DNA of 64,000 bases from NCBI RefSeq assembly GCF_031020795.1, contig NZ_JAVHJP010000006.1, forward strand, positions 124,001-188,000, in the 5' to 3' direction. Shown here one piece after another: positions 9,100 through 18,226 of the stretch (position 1 is the first letter of the stretch; every line of letters starts with the position of its first letter). A model generated the notes under the pieces. The model did no database searches, was not told the DNA's origin, and saw only the letters and a list, made by a program, of their open reading frames with translations. The DNA is from Hydrogenophaga pseudoflava (GTDB lineage Bacteria; Pseudomonadota; Gammaproteobacteria; Burkholderiales; Burkholderiaceae_C). The position numbers and the translations under genes were made by a program.

Positions 9100-10320
9100 A
9101 TGCACGAGCCCTCCATCGAGCCACTGAGAGACTGGCGTCTGGTGGTGCTGGCCTCTCTGCCCGGCATCCGCACCCCCGAAGGCGACTGGTTGCTGCCAGC
9201 CAAGTTCGTCACCGGGGTGAAGCGGTACGCCGAACGCTGGCACGGCCCGGTGGTGGTGGGTCTGGAGGTTGGGCACAAACCCACCGGGGATCTGGACAAC
9301 CGCTCCTGGCACCCCGACGAACTGCCGTTCGAGGTGCAACTGGTCGACTTCCGCGAGCTCGCCCGCAACGGAGGCGCGCTGCTGCACCACTCGATCGTGC
9401 TGGCCACGCTCAATCATTTGCTGTACGGCCTGGGCCATCGCTGCGATGAACAAGGCGGGATCCTCGTGGTCAACGCAGAGCTGACGCTCAAGACCCAGTT
9501 CCAGATAGCGAGGTCTGTCCACGGTTGGGGAACGGCTCTTGCCAAGACAGGACTCTGGCTGCTCCGCAATCACGGCCGCGCACTGCGGGAGATCCGGTCG
9601 GCCCAGGGCCTGCAGTGCAATGGCACCCCGACGTTCGAAGCGCTGGCCCGGCACAGCCGCGCGCCGATGCTCTATTTCGACAACCGCGTGTCGCATGAAC
9701 ACTGCGTGTCCCCAGAAGACATCGACGCCCGCTTTGAATCCCTGAGCCACGACCGGACGCTGCGCCTGATGTTCTCCGGCCGACTGCATCCCATCAAAGG
9801 GGTGCACCACCTGGTGCCAATGGCGCATCTCCTAAGGGAGCGCAACGTCGACTTCGAACTCCGCATCGCCGGAGACGGACCGATGAGGGACCTTCTTGAG
9901 CACCAGATCGCCGCCCACGGTCTGCACGGACAGGTGCGGCTGCTGGGCACGCTGGATTTCCTCGATCAACTCATGCCCATGTTGAAGCGAGAGGTCGATC
10001 TGTTTGTCTGCCCGCACCTGCAGGGAGATCCCTCCTGCAGCTATCTGGAAACGCTGTGTGGCGGCGTCCCCATCGTCGGATACGCCAATGAAGCCTGGCA
10101 AGGCCTGCAACGGCTTTCGTCCGCCGGGCGCGTCTGCGCCCTGGGTCGACCCGAGGCATTGGCCGCAGCCATCGAGGCATTGTCCTCCGACCTTGATGGG
10201 TTGCGGGCACTGTCCAACCATGCGCGCGACTTCGCCCTACAGCATGTCTTTGAGGTGGAGTTCGAACGTCGCGTCCTTCACCTGCAGCGGCTCTGCACAG
10301 CAGCGCAGCGACAGCCATGA
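9100..10320 (+). CDS. Glycosyltransferase family 4 (GT-B fold)
   Basis: A 406-residue retaining glycosyltransferase. The C-terminal half holds the GT4 features: MFSGRLHPIKGVHHLV, the nucleotide-sugar loop FELRIAGDGPMRDLL, VRLLGTLDF, and a donor-site region HLQGDPSCSYLETLCGGVPIVGY with the EX7E-like element (E in SYLE; the second acidic position is weak). The N-terminal half is divergent. The ATG at 9100 is the first sensible start. Its stop overlaps the start of a PIG-L deacetylase by 4 nt, which suggests a GlcNAc-type sugar is added and then deacetylated. The acceptor is unknown. Confidence 0.85.
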   Translation: MHEPSIEPLRDWRLVVLASLPGIRTPEGDWLLPAKFVTGVKRYAERWHGPVVVGLEVGHKPTGDLDNRSWHPDELPFEVQLVDFRELARNGGALLHHSIVLATLNHLLYGLGHRCDEQGGILVVNAELTLKTQFQIARSVHGWGTALAKTGLWLLRNHGRALREIRSAQGLQCNGTPTFEALARHSRAPMLYFDNRVSHEHCVSPEDIDARFESLSHDRTLRLMFSGRLHPIKGVHHLVPMAHLLRERNVDFELRIAGDGPMRDLLEHQIAAHGLHGQVRLLGTLDFLDQLMPMLKREVDLFVCPHLQGDPSCSYLETLCGGVPIVGYANEAWQGLQRLSSAGRVCALGRPEALAAAIEALSSDLDGLRALSNHARDFALQHVFEVEFERRVLHLQRLCTAAQRQP

Positions 10321-11096
10321 CAAGACTGTCCCATGCCTCCGGCGTGCGGTCGTGGCTCAACCAGCAGGGGATCGACCGCGTGATCGTTATTTCCCCTCAC
10401 CTGGACGACGCCGTGTTTTCGATCGCCGGGTTCCTGAGCGCATGGCGTGAACAGGCTGAGGTGCTCACGGTGTTCACCGACGGAAAGGCGGGAGAGAGCA
10501 CCCCTTGGGCCCGGGTATCAGGCTTTGCAGACAGCGCCGCAGAACACTTGGCGCGGCGCCACGAAGACGCGCTCGCCATGCACAGCGTCGGGTGCAGGTT
10601 TCGGCATCTCGGCTTTTGTTCGGGGGAAGTGAACGAGGGCGCGGTGGTCCAGACCGTGACCGCTATGATCCACGCGCGGCCGAGTGGCCTTGCTCGCACA
10701 CTGGTGCTGCTGCCGGCAGGCGCCGGCGGTCCAACACCGGCGTCGCCTCTTTCGCGGCTGGCGTGGCGCCTGTTGCGACGCCCATGGGGATGCATGCCGC
10801 ACGGGGAACATGAGCTGACACGCGATCTCTTCTGGAGAGCGCTGGCCGGTAGCCAGGTCCGATGTGGCTTCTATGCAGAGCTGCCTTATGTCTGGTCTCA
10901 GGGCAACGGCGCCCTGCAGGCACGTCTGCACAGGACATTGGGCTGCCGGACCGACCTTGTGACATACCGGCACGACCTCTCAGAGAAGCTGCGACTGACC
11001 GGCGCCTACCAGTCGCAGTTGATCCCCATCTTCGGTTCCAACTCGGCCTACCGGCGGCGGGTGCTGGAACGTGCCGAGTGTCTTCTCATAGCCTGA
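10317..11096 (+). CDS. PIG-L/LmbE family deacetylase
   Basis: A 259-residue protein with the zinc-binding motif SPHLDDAVFS at about residues 27-36 (the HxDD pattern; the Leu and Ala variants are common in the polysaccharide-linked subgroup) and a later HGEHELTRDLFWRAL that supplies the HxxH ligand region. Known relatives remove acetyl groups from GlcNAc-containing glycolipids or thiols. It is coupled to the GT4 gene by an ATGA overlap. It ends 15 nt from the convergent bacteriohemerythrin gene. Confidence 0.85.
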   Translation: MTRLSHASGVRSWLNQQGIDRVIVISPHLDDAVFSIAGFLSAWREQAEVLTVFTDGKAGESTPWARVSGFADSAAEHLARRHEDALAMHSVGCRFRHLGFCSGEVNEGAVVQTVTAMIHARPSGLARTLVLLPAGAGGPTPASPLSRLAWRLLRRPWGCMPHGEHELTRDLFWRALAGSQVRCGFYAELPYVWSQGNGALQARLHRTLGCRTDLVTYRHDLSEKLRLTGAYQSQLIPIFGSNSAYRRRVLERAECLLIA

Positions 11097-11111
11097 ACAG
11101 TCCTGGCACCC

Positions 11112-11624
11112 TCACTCGTCGCTGCCGAACAGCCGGGCAAAGAAGCCCCGCTTCTTCTTCAGGTGCAACTCGCGGATCAGTTCCTCCTTGATCTGTGCCT
11201 TCATGTCGGTGTCACCATGCCCCACATTCTTCAGATACACCTTGACCGAGTCCGTGTAGCTGCGGTCATCGTTTCGGATGTGGTTGAACAGCCAGCGCGA
11301 GAGCATCGCGTGCAGGTCGGATGCCACGTCTTCTCCCGCCTCGAAGCGCATGCGGTATTCACCCACCTTGCGCGTAAACAACTCGTGAATCTTCTTATGC
11401 GGGCCGGCGAACATGTAGCCGGCATCCGTCATCAGCGATTCCTCGAACGCGAAGTGCGACAGCGTGTAATCGACCATTTCGTCGATAACCGCGCCGACCG
11501 CCTCCCGATCATGATGATCGCGGGCGTCATAGAGCTGATTGATGTAGTCGACGATGCGCTTGTGCTGGCCGTCGATTTCGCGAATACCAGTTTCAAGGTC
11601 CTGCGTCCAGTTCAGATGTGCCAT
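11112..11624 (-). CDS. Bacteriohemerythrin
   Basis: A 170-residue protein with a single hemerythrin domain and the complete di-iron ligand set: an early His (DGQHKRIVDYIN), HFAFEESLM (HxxxE), HKKIHELF, and HIRNDD (HxxxxD). It probably binds O2 reversibly, as an oxygen carrier or sensor in the cytoplasm. After the domain come about 45 residues of charged tail ending LKKKRGFFARLFGSDE, an amphipathic basic stretch that could touch the membrane. The start at 11624 gives MAHLNWTQ, the usual beginning. Confidence 0.93.
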   Translation of the reverse strand: MAHLNWTQDLETGIREIDGQHKRIVDYINQLYDARDHHDREAVGAVIDEMVDYTLSHFAFEESLMTDAGYMFAGPHKKIHELFTRKVGEYRMRFEAGEDVASDLHAMLSRWLFNHIRNDDRSYTDSVKVYLKNVGHGDTDMKAQIKEELIRELHLKKKRGFFARLFGSDE

Positions 11625-11682
11625 GTCAGATGTCCTCGGACGGGCAACAGCCGTCACCCGGAAAGTGACAAATTGTGTTCAG

Positions 11683-11706
11683 TTTCCCGCGGCCAGGTGC
11701 GGGAAA
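11683..11706. other. Hairpin between TraB/GumN and bacteriohemerythrin genes
   Basis: TTTCCCGC (11683-11690) pairs perfectly with GCGGGAAA (11699-11706) around an 8-nt loop. It is downstream of the TraB/GumN gene and 59 bp upstream of the bacteriohemerythrin start. No T-run follows on the minus strand, so it is either a weak terminator or an operator for the downstream gene. Confidence 0.4.
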
Positions 11707-11761
11707 ACAGCCACATGCTGACCTATCTCAATCTATTGAGGTCACCCTGAGTACGTCCCAC

Positions 11762-12763
11762 CTAGAACACGCGCTCAACCTTGAAACCTTTGGCCTGCAG
11801 CAGTGCGGGCAAGCCCTGCTCTCCCACCAGGTGCAACGCCCCCACTGCAGCGAACACGCTGACGCTGGTATGGAGCCTCTCGATGGCATCGGCCAGCCCA
11901 GGGTTGCGACCGTCCACCAGCCGTGCATACGCCTCGCGCTCGGTCGGGGTGTTCAGGCAATCGCACCACTCGGCATATTGCTCCAGATCTTTGAGATCGT
12001 TGTGCGCCCACGCATGGGCCAGCCTTTCCAGGCTGTGAGCCGCCAGGGGGCGCTGCAACTCCGCCAGCATCTCACGCACCATCGTCGCTGCTTCTTCATG
12101 GCTGCGCGCCAGCAAAGCCGAGAGTTGCGCTTTCACCGCCTCCAGGCCGACGACCGGCCTCTGGGCGCGCAGGTTGCGCATCAGCAGCACAGCCTCGGCC
12201 CCGTAAGGAGGAAACAGGCCAGCGCGACGAGCCTGCGCCACCGCCAGCTTCGTCGCGTGGTACTCCACAGCGCCCTCATCCAGATCGCTGAGGGGCAAGC
12301 ATTCCGCCTCCCAAGCCTCGCGCAGAGCCAGCATCAGGTCGGCAGGCAGCGCTCGTGGTGTGCCCTTCGACACCGCACTCAGCTCCGCAAGCACCTCCGG
12401 GTCTGTCACATCGATTTCCAGTGCCAAGACACCTGATCGAAACAGCGAATCCTCCAGCTTCGGGCCAAGGGCAAACCACTCCGGCCGTCCTGCGTGGATC
12501 GTGCCATACACATAGGAAGTGCGCCCCCCGCGACCAATTCGCCAGAGGAACCCGCGGTCGGAGGCCTGCTGTTGAGCCTTGAGCATCAACGCACGGCTGG
12601 GCTGCGGAGACTGTGGCGGACAGGAGACGGCTCCGGCCCGCGAAATCGGAGCTGCCATACACACTCCGGCCATGACCATCACCAACTTGGCCAGCCAGTG
12701 TCGACAGGGAAAAACCAGCTGAATCAGCGGAGGGCATGGCGACCACGAGGCTGGAACTAGCAT
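11762..12763 (-). CDS. TraB/GumN family secreted protein
   Basis: A 333-residue protein with a hydrophobic N-terminal segment ending in Ala-Gly-Ala that looks like a signal peptide (cleavage near residue 45), so it is probably periplasmic. The TraB/GumN core follows: FLWRIGRGGRTSYVYGTIHAG near the start and FAAVGALHLVGEQGLPALLQAKGF near the end. Those two GxxH motifs are the putative metal-binding sites of this erythromycin-esterase-like family. The exact role in bacteria is unsettled. A start further in (MVMAGVCM) is also possible. Confidence 0.85.
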   Translation of the reverse strand: MLVPASWSPCPPLIQLVFPCRHWLAKLVMVMAGVCMAAPISRAGAVSCPPQSPQPSRALMLKAQQQASDRGFLWRIGRGGRTSYVYGTIHAGRPEWFALGPKLEDSLFRSGVLALEIDVTDPEVLAELSAVSKGTPRALPADLMLALREAWEAECLPLSDLDEGAVEYHATKLAVAQARRAGLFPPYGAEAVLLMRNLRAQRPVVGLEAVKAQLSALLARSHEEAATMVREMLAELQRPLAAHSLERLAHAWAHNDLKDLEQYAEWCDCLNTPTEREAYARLVDGRNPGLADAIERLHTSVSVFAAVGALHLVGEQGLPALLQAKGFKVERVF

Positions 12764-13491
12764 CTGAGTATCAACAAAACGACATCTGGCCTATGAACGA
12801 AGTACACAAACTTGGACGCGGGCTCGCCAAATGTTGTTATTCGTGGTTAAACTTGAGCAGGTGACGGAATACCGATTCCGCCACCTGTCTCACACATCAA
12901 GGCTGCGTACCTCTGTGTGCATCACAGTCGCTTCTGCGTTCTCCTGATGCAAACTGAGACCGACACCACCTCTCAGGTGGGCGCCTGGGCCGTCTTTCCG
13001 CAGACGGCCCCTTGACGCGATGAGCCGGCAGCAAGCTTGGCTCTCGGAACGCCACAAACAAGTCACCAGGCGCAACATTCAAACGACGAAAGGGCCACCT
13101 TGGGGCCTGAGCGCGCCCGCCCACATCCTATGCTGCAGCCCTCGAACAACAGACCGGTAACGCCATGAACATGATCGTAACTCTGTGAAACGGTTGGGCT
13201 TTTGGTCATTCAGTTCACCGAAACTCGGACGACAACAACCTCAGGCACCCAGCTAGATTGGGTACCGGGGGCGAGAATTTTGCTGTGGCCCGAGAGACAA
13301 GCACGGCGCGATGAGTCACCCAACAAATGATCAGGTGGCTATGTCGTTAGCAGACTTCCCATGACTCACCGTAGAGCCGGCAGTCAGGGGGCATGAATTG
13401 ATGACTGAGCTACTACTGCCTTGTAGCCACAGGAGTTTACTCCTACACCGACAAGGCCGGAAGCGCGAAGTCGAACGTTTTAAGGATTGGT
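12764..13491. other. 728-bp non-coding region with several hairpins
   Basis: No convincing gene on either strand: the short frames at 12890-13124 (minus) and 13398-13595 (plus) have no family character. Perfect or near-perfect hairpins lie at 12858-12887 (CAGGTG-a-CGGAAT / ATTCCG-c-CACCTG), 12966-12980, 12987-13010 (9-bp stem GGGCCGTCT/AGACGGCCC) and 13418-13457. Composition is less GC-rich than in the flanking genes. It separates the divergent TraB/GumN gene and the secreted beta-helix gene, so it should hold both promoters and perhaps a small RNA. Confidence 0.6.
13418..13457 (+). promoter_or_regulatory. Stem-loop leader element before secreted beta-helix gene
   Basis: GCCTTGT (13418-13424) pairs with ACAAGGC (13451-13457); a symmetric 6x6 internal loop follows; then AGGAGT/ACTCCT (13431-13436 with 13439-13444) closes on TT. 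It ends 35 nt before the start codon. The upstream arm contains AGGAG, but the real ribosome site is AAGGA at 13482-13486. The shape is that of a structured 5' leader; it does not match a riboswitch class I can name. Confidence 0.45.
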
Positions 13492-15579
13492 ATGTTTTCG
13501 CGAACTTTTTCTCTGTTGCCTATGGTGCCTGTCTTTCCTGCAAAGTCAACATTGCATGCACTGGTAGGCGGGGCTTTGCTGTTGGCAGTCGCTGACGCTT
13601 CTGCTCAAACGACCAACACGCCCCCACAAGGCTATGTGCTGTGCGCCTCGGAATGGAACCAATGCCAGTTCACAGGCACTGCATCTGTTGTCTACGGCGC
13701 CCGCACTACGTGGACTGCCGCCCGGAGTTTCACCGGCGGAGTCGCATGCGACAACACCACATTTGGGGATCCCATCCCTGGTACGGCCAAGGCCTGCTAC
13801 GTGAGGGCAACGACTTCGACGACCACCACTTCTTCGACGCGCACATCGCCCACAACCGTCAGCACCCTGCCAACGGGCTACACCTTGTGCGCGGCGGAGA
13901 ATCAACGCTGCAGCTTCACGGGAGTGGCAAACGTTGTCTACGGCACTCGCACCACTTGGACTGCCCCTCGCACCTACTCGGGCGGCGTGGACTGCAACAA
14001 CAGCGTCTTTGGTGATCCGTTGGTAGGCTCCGTCAAGTCGTGCTATGCGCTGGCGTCCACTGCTCCCGCACCTGCTCCCGCACCTGCACCTGCACCTGCA
14101 CCTGCACCTGCTCCCGCACCCGCACCCGCACCCGCACCCGCACCTGCACCTGCGCCTGCACCTGCGCCTGCTCCAGCTCCAGCTCCAGCTCCAGCTCCTG
14201 CGTCCACAACTCAGACCTCTCAAAGTGTTGTTGCGCAACTGGAGGCCAACCGCCTGAGCGGCCCAGCACCGCTTGCCGTGCAATTCGATGCCTCAAGCAC
14301 ATCTTCCACCCTCGCTGACCAGCACCCGTTTCACCAAGTTAGATATGCGTTTAACTTTGGTGATGACCGCGGTACCGTGTGGTCAATTTCTGGCCAGTCA
14401 AAGAACGTCCAAGTCGGGGGTCCGATTGCGGCGCACGTATTCGACCAGCCGGGCACTTATCAGGTCAAAGTAAGAGCGACTGATCGGGTCGGCGGCTACT
14501 CAGAAAAGACAGTGACGATCCAGGTTCAGGACCCAAGCGCAGTGTTTCCTGGCACGCAAACAGTCTGCGTTTCGACCACTGCAAACTTCGCTGGTTGCCC
14601 CACCGGTGCCTCTCAAGTCACTGCCATGCCGAGTTCGGCAAGCTTCAACAATCGCCGTGTTCTGCTTCGTCGTGGAGAGACCTTCTCTTCGATCAGCCTT
14701 CCTCACGGAAGCCAAAACGTTCAGATTGGCGCCTTTGGCTCCGGGGCGAAACCGAGAATCAGCAGTATCGAAGTGGGCTCGCTGGCACCCAACTCGTCGT
14801 CATTCCCACGCGACATCTCGATCATGGACCTCAACTTCCTGCATCGCTTCGAGCAATACGCCACGATGTCTCGCCTGCTTCTCTATCGCAACACGTTTGA
14901 TGCGCCTACCGGGGAGCTGGCCGTCGGGCAAATCAACCTCGCCAGTGCGCTGCAATACGTCGTTGAACACCACACGCTGGCGCCCAGTCAGTACATCCAG
15001 CCCCGCGAGTTGTTTGTGGTGGAGAACCAGTTGAGGGGCAGCACGACCAACCCGCACATCAACATGGTCGGGATCGGCAGCCAGTTCGTGATCATGGGCA
15101 ACGACATGGGAACCGCGCAGCAACACACGCTCCGCCTCTACAACTTGAACAAAGGCTTCATCGCACACAATGCGCTGAGGGGGCGTTCCTCTGACGGTAT
15201 CCGCCATGCACTGAAGATCCATTCCGGAGGGCTGGGTGCTTACAACGACAACTATGGGATCTCTGGCAGCACCTGGGCGTCGAGGCAGATCGTCATTGCC
15301 AACAACCGTCTCGGAGACGCCACGGACAACAACTCGTTCACAGGTGGTGCTGCCCCGCAGAACAACGGTCCCGACAGCCGGGAGGGTCTGGAGGACGTGG
15401 TGCTGGAGAACAACGTGTTCCACCGTGGCCCGAACACCAACACCGAGTTCATCCTGATGGGGCGTCGCATGTCGTCGCGGGGGAATACGCGGGCCGATGG
15501 TGGTGTGCCCAACATCAATCAGTTCGGTAACTCCTACCAGCTGCTCCCGGCCGAATGGGTGGGACCGTTCTACTACTGA
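13492..15579 (+). CDS. Secreted protein: two Cys-rich modules, Pro-Ala linker, PKD domain, beta-helix domain
   Basis: 695 residues. An N-terminal signal peptide ends ADASA-Q (residue 38). Two copies of a roughly 58-residue module follow (about 46-104 and 128-187), each with the pattern YxLCAxExxxCxFTGxAxVVYG, then RTTWTA and a CxNxxFGDPxxGxxKxCY end; such modules occur in secreted carbohydrate-active proteins. Residues 192-237 are 23 Pro-Ala repeats. A PKD-like domain (about 250-345, with YAFNFGDD and HVFDQPGTYQVKVRATD) leads to a C-terminal right-handed beta-helix-like domain (NNRLG, ENNVF turns). Predicted extracellular and polysaccharide-binding or -cleaving; the catalytic residues are not identifiable. 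The ribosome site AAGGA supports this start. Confidence 0.85.
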   Translation: MFSRTFSLLPMVPVFPAKSTLHALVGGALLLAVADASAQTTNTPPQGYVLCASEWNQCQFTGTASVVYGARTTWTAARSFTGGVACDNTTFGDPIPGTAKACYVRATTSTTTTSSTRTSPTTVSTLPTGYTLCAAENQRCSFTGVANVVYGTRTTWTAPRTYSGGVDCNNSVFGDPLVGSVKSCYALASTAPAPAPAPAPAPAPAPAPAPAPAPAPAPAPAPAPAPAPAPAPAPAPASTTQTSQSVVAQLEANRLSGPAPLAVQFDASSTSSTLADQHPFHQVRYAFNFGDDRGTVWSISGQSKNVQVGGPIAAHVFDQPGTYQVKVRATDRVGGYSEKTVTIQVQDPSAVFPGTQTVCVSTTANFAGCPTGASQVTAMPSSASFNNRRVLLRRGETFSSISLPHGSQNVQIGAFGSGAKPRISSIEVGSLAPNSSSFPRDISIMDLNFLHRFEQYATMSRLLLYRNTFDAPTGELAVGQINLASALQYVVEHHTLAPSQYIQPRELFVVENQLRGSTTNPHINMVGIGSQFVIMGNDMGTAQQHTLRLYNLNKGFIAHNALRGRSSDGIRHALKIHSGGLGAYNDNYGISGSTWASRQIVIANNRLGDATDNNSFTGGAAPQNNGPDSREGLEDVVLENNVFHRGPNTNTEFILMGRRMSSRGNTRADGGVPNINQFGNSYQLLPAEWVGPFYY
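14065..14202 (+). repeat. 23-copy hexanucleotide tandem repeat encoding (Pro-Ala)23
   Basis: 138 bp of degenerate six-base units (CCTGCA, CCCGCA, CCTGCT, CCAGCT and variants) inside the secreted beta-helix gene. Runs of identical units (five CCCGCA, four CCAGCT) show recent slippage. Gain or loss of a unit keeps the frame, so it changes linker length only. Confidence 0.95.
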
Positions 15580-15597
15580 TCAACAGAACGCACCCCT

Positions 15598-15639
15598 AAA
15601 AACACCCGCTGGATGTGACATCCAGCGGGTGTTTTCTTT
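15598..15639. terminator. Strong bidirectional intrinsic terminator
   Basis: AACACCCGCTGGATG (15601-15615) and CATCCAGCGGGTGTT (15619-15633) form a perfect 15-bp stem on a TGA loop, extended by two A-T pairs, with TTTTCTTT on the plus strand and an A-run (CCTAAAAAC) on the other side. It sits 20 bp after the beta-helix gene and 41 bp after (downstream of) the convergent YgiQ gene, so it can stop transcription from both sides. Confidence 0.93.
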
Positions 15640-15679
15640 GCGAGGCTTGGTGCAAGCAAACGGCTGGTCGATGCCGGGG

Positions 15680-18019
15680 CTACCTGCCCTTACCCTTGAC
15701 GCCGGGCCTCGGCGGCAAGCCGGTGTGCTGGGTCAGCATGCGCCCTTTCACTGGCTCCTTGCCTCCGCCGCTGCCAGAACGCTCAGCATTGCTCATGGCA
15801 GACGCCACCCGCCCGCCTGGTGTCGAATTCTTCTTGCGCGCACTCTGGTAGCTCCCATCGGTCATCGGCTGGAAGGTCGGGATCAGGTGGTGTTTGCCAT
15901 TGCCGATCAGGTCGGCGCGGCCCATGGCCTTGAGTGCGTCCCGCAGCAGCGGCCAATTGTTGGGGTCGTGGTAGCGCAGAAAGGCCTTGTGCAGGCGGCG
16001 TCGTTTTTCACCGCGCACGATGTCCACGCGCTCGGCCCGCTCGTCGCGGTGCACGCCCTTGAGCGGGTTCAGGTTGCTGTGGTACATGGCCGTGGCAGTG
16101 GCCATGGGACTGGGGTAGAAAGTCTGCACCTGGTCGGCGCGGAAGCCGTTCTTCTTCAGCCAGATGGCCAGGTTCATCATGTCCTCGTCGCTGGTGCCGG
16201 GGTGCGCGGCGATGAAGTACGGGATCAGGAACTGCTTCTTGCCCGCCTCTTCGCTGTATTTCTCGAACAGGGCCTTGAACTTGTCGTAGCTGCCGATGCC
16301 TGGCTTCATCATCTTGGACAGCGGCCCGCCTTCGGTGTGCTCCGGCGCGATCTTGAGGTAGCCGCCCACGTGGTGCTGCACCAGTTCCTTGACGTATTCC
16401 GGGCTCTTGACGGCCAGGTCGTAGCGCAGGCCGGAGCCGATCAGAATCTTCTTGATGCCCTTGAGGGCGCGCGCCCGGCGGTAGATCTTGATCAGCGGGT
16501 CGTGGTTGGTGGTCAGGTTCTGGCAGATGCCGGGGTAGACGCAGCTGGGCTTGCGGCAGGCGGCTTCGATGGCCGGACTGCGGCAGCCCAGGCGGTACAT
16601 GTTGGCGGTGGGGCCGCCAAGGTCGGAAATGACGCCAGTGAAGCCTTCGACCTTGTCGCGGATGTCCTCGACCTCCTTGATGATCGAGTCTTCCGAGCGG
16701 CTCTGGATGATGCGGCCTTCGTGCTCGGTGATGGAGCAGAAGGTGCAGCCGCCAAAGCAGCCGCGCATGATGTTCACCGAGAAGCGGATCATCTCCCAGG
16801 CCGGGATCTTGGTCGAGCCGTCGTGGCGACCGTGTTCGTCGGCGTAGGCCGGGTGCGGCCCGCGCGCGTACGGCAGGTCGAACACGTGATCCATCTCGGC
16901 CGTGGTCAGCGGGATGGGTGGCGGGTTGATCCAGACGTCGCGCGCCGTCGTGCCCTCACCATGCGCCTGCACCAGCGCGCGGGCGTTGCCGGGGTTCGTT
17001 TCCAGGTGCAGCACGCGGTTGGCATGGGCGTACAGCACCGGGTCGCTCTTCACCTGCTCGTAGCTGGGCAGGCGGATGACAGTCCGGTCGCGCGGCAGTT
17101 TGGCCACGCCGCCCGTGCCCTGCGGGCGGTGGATGGTGATCGGTTTGACCTGGAGGTCGCCCATCGGGGCGGACGCGCCCTCTTCCTTGGAGCAGCTCTG
17201 GCCTTGCGCCTGTGCCTGTTCGCTGGTGGTCAGGTAGGGGTTGATGTGGTCTTCCACGTGACCGGGCTGGTCGACCTCGGTTGAATCCAGCTCTATCCAG
17301 CCTTCGGCGGTCGGATCGCCGGGGCGGCGCACGAAGGCGGTGCCGCGCACGTCGGTGATCTGCTCGATCGGCTCGCGCGCAGCGATGCGGTGCGCCACCT
17401 CGACCAGCGCGCGCTCGGCGTTGCCGTAGAGCAGCAGGTCGCACTTGGCGTCCACCACGATGCTGCGGCGCACCTTGTCGCTCCAGTAGTCGTAGTGGGC
17501 GATGCGGCGCAAGCTGCCCTCGATGCCGCCCAGGACGATGGGCACGTCCTTGTAGGCCTCACGGCAGCGCTGGCTGTACACGATGGCGGCGCGGTCGGGG
17601 CGCTTGCCACCCACGTCACCGGGCGTGTAGGCGTCGTCGCTGCGGATCTTCCGGTCGGCGGTGTACCGGTTGATCATGGAGTCCATGTTGCCCGCCGTCA
17701 CGCCCCAGAACAGGTTGGGCCTGCCCAGTGCCTTGAAGGGCTCGGCGCTCTGCCAGTCGGGCTGGGCGATGATCCCGACGCGAAAGCCCTGCGCTTCCAG
17801 CACGCGGCCGATCACGGCCATGCCGAAACTGGGGTGGTCCACGTAGGCGTCGCCTGTCACCAGCACGATGTCGCAGGAATCCCAGCCGAGCTGCTCCATT
17901 TCCGCCCGGCTCATGGGCAGGAAGGGTGCGACGCCGAAGCGCTTGGCCCAGTACGGGCGGTAACTGGTCAGCGGCTTGGCGTTGCGCGCAAAAAAGGAGA
18001 CGTCGATGGGCGCGTTCAT
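15680..18019 (-). CDS. ygiQ: YgiQ family radical SAM protein
   Basis: 779 residues, the normal size for this UPF0313 family. The radical-SAM cluster motif is [16 protein letters not shown], with CxxxCxxC cysteines for the 4Fe-4S cluster; a B12-binding-like N-terminal domain precedes it ([17 protein letters not shown]) and a DUF3362 C-terminal part follows, ending in a basic tail ([11 protein letters not shown]). The reaction is not known. The start at 18019 ([13 protein letters not shown]) is preferred; an in-frame ATG at 18073 would add 18 residues of low-complexity sequence. Confidence 0.92.
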   Translation of the reverse strand: MNAPIDVSFFARNAKPLTSYRPYWAKRFGVAPFLPMSRAEMEQLGWDSCDIVLVTGDAYVDHPSFGMAVIGRVLEAQGFRVGIIAQPDWQSAEPFKALGRPNLFWGVTAGNMDSMINRYTADRKIRSDDAYTPGDVGGKRPDRAAIVYSQRCREAYKDVPIVLGGIEGSLRRIAHYDYWSDKVRRSIVVDAKCDLLLYGNAERALVEVAHRIAAREPIEQITDVRGTAFVRRPGDPTAEGWIELDSTEVDQPGHVEDHINPYLTTSEQAQAQGQSCSKEEGASAPMGDLQVKPITIHRPQGTGGVAKLPRDRTVIRLPSYEQVKSDPVLYAHANRVLHLETNPGNARALVQAHGEGTTARDVWINPPPIPLTTAEMDHVFDLPYARGPHPAYADEHGRHDGSTKIPAWEMIRFSVNIMRGCFGGCTFCSITEHEGRIIQSRSEDSIIKEVEDIRDKVEGFTGVISDLGGPTANMYRLGCRSPAIEAACRKPSCVYPGICQNLTTNHDPLIKIYRRARALKGIKKILIGSGLRYDLAVKSPEYVKELVQHHVGGYLKIAPEHTEGGPLSKMMKPGIGSYDKFKALFEKYSEEAGKKQFLIPYFIAAHPGTSDEDMMNLAIWLKKNGFRADQVQTFYPSPMATATAMYHSNLNPLKGVHRDERAERVDIVRGEKRRRLHKAFLRYHDPNNWPLLRDALKAMGRADLIGNGKHHLIPTFQPMTDGSYQSARKKNSTPGGRVASAMSNAERSGSGGGKEPVKGRMLTQHTGLPPRPGVKGKGR

Positions 18020-18226
18020 GGGGCCGTTCTGGGGAGCTTTCGGGGGGAACCCGCAAGTGTAGGCGTTGGACATCAACCTTGTTGCCGTCCGGGACCGCAA
18101 GAAAGGTCCGTATCCCACTGCAGATCTGGCGGCGCAGCGACCTGCAGAAAACCACGCTGGCAGACTACGAGCTCTGCCAGCCAGACGGCAGGATCAGCAT
18201 CCACATCGGCGTTTCCGGGAGCCCGC

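Noticed and set aside
9100..11096. Bacillithiol genes bshA/bshB
   Set aside because: Only the enzyme classes match; no BshC, and bacillithiol is not expected in betaproteobacteria, so the names were not applied.
12890..13124. Small minus-strand frames in the 12.8-13.5 kb region as genes
   Set aside because: Two overlapping frames of 62 and 75 codons cross the strong hairpins, with no ribosome site or recognisable motif.
13418..13457. Cyclic-di-GMP riboswitch
   Set aside because: The paired element lacks the conserved GEMM core sequences and tetraloop receptor; only a generic stem-loop is supported.
14065..14202. Short tandem units considered as a CRISPR array
   Set aside because: Six-base units without spacers, in frame inside a coding region; a Pro-Ala repeat, not CRISPR.
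15497..17284. 595-codon plus-strand frame opposite ygiQ
   Set aside because: It runs through the terminator hairpin and is antisense to a complete radical SAM gene; no recognisable protein.
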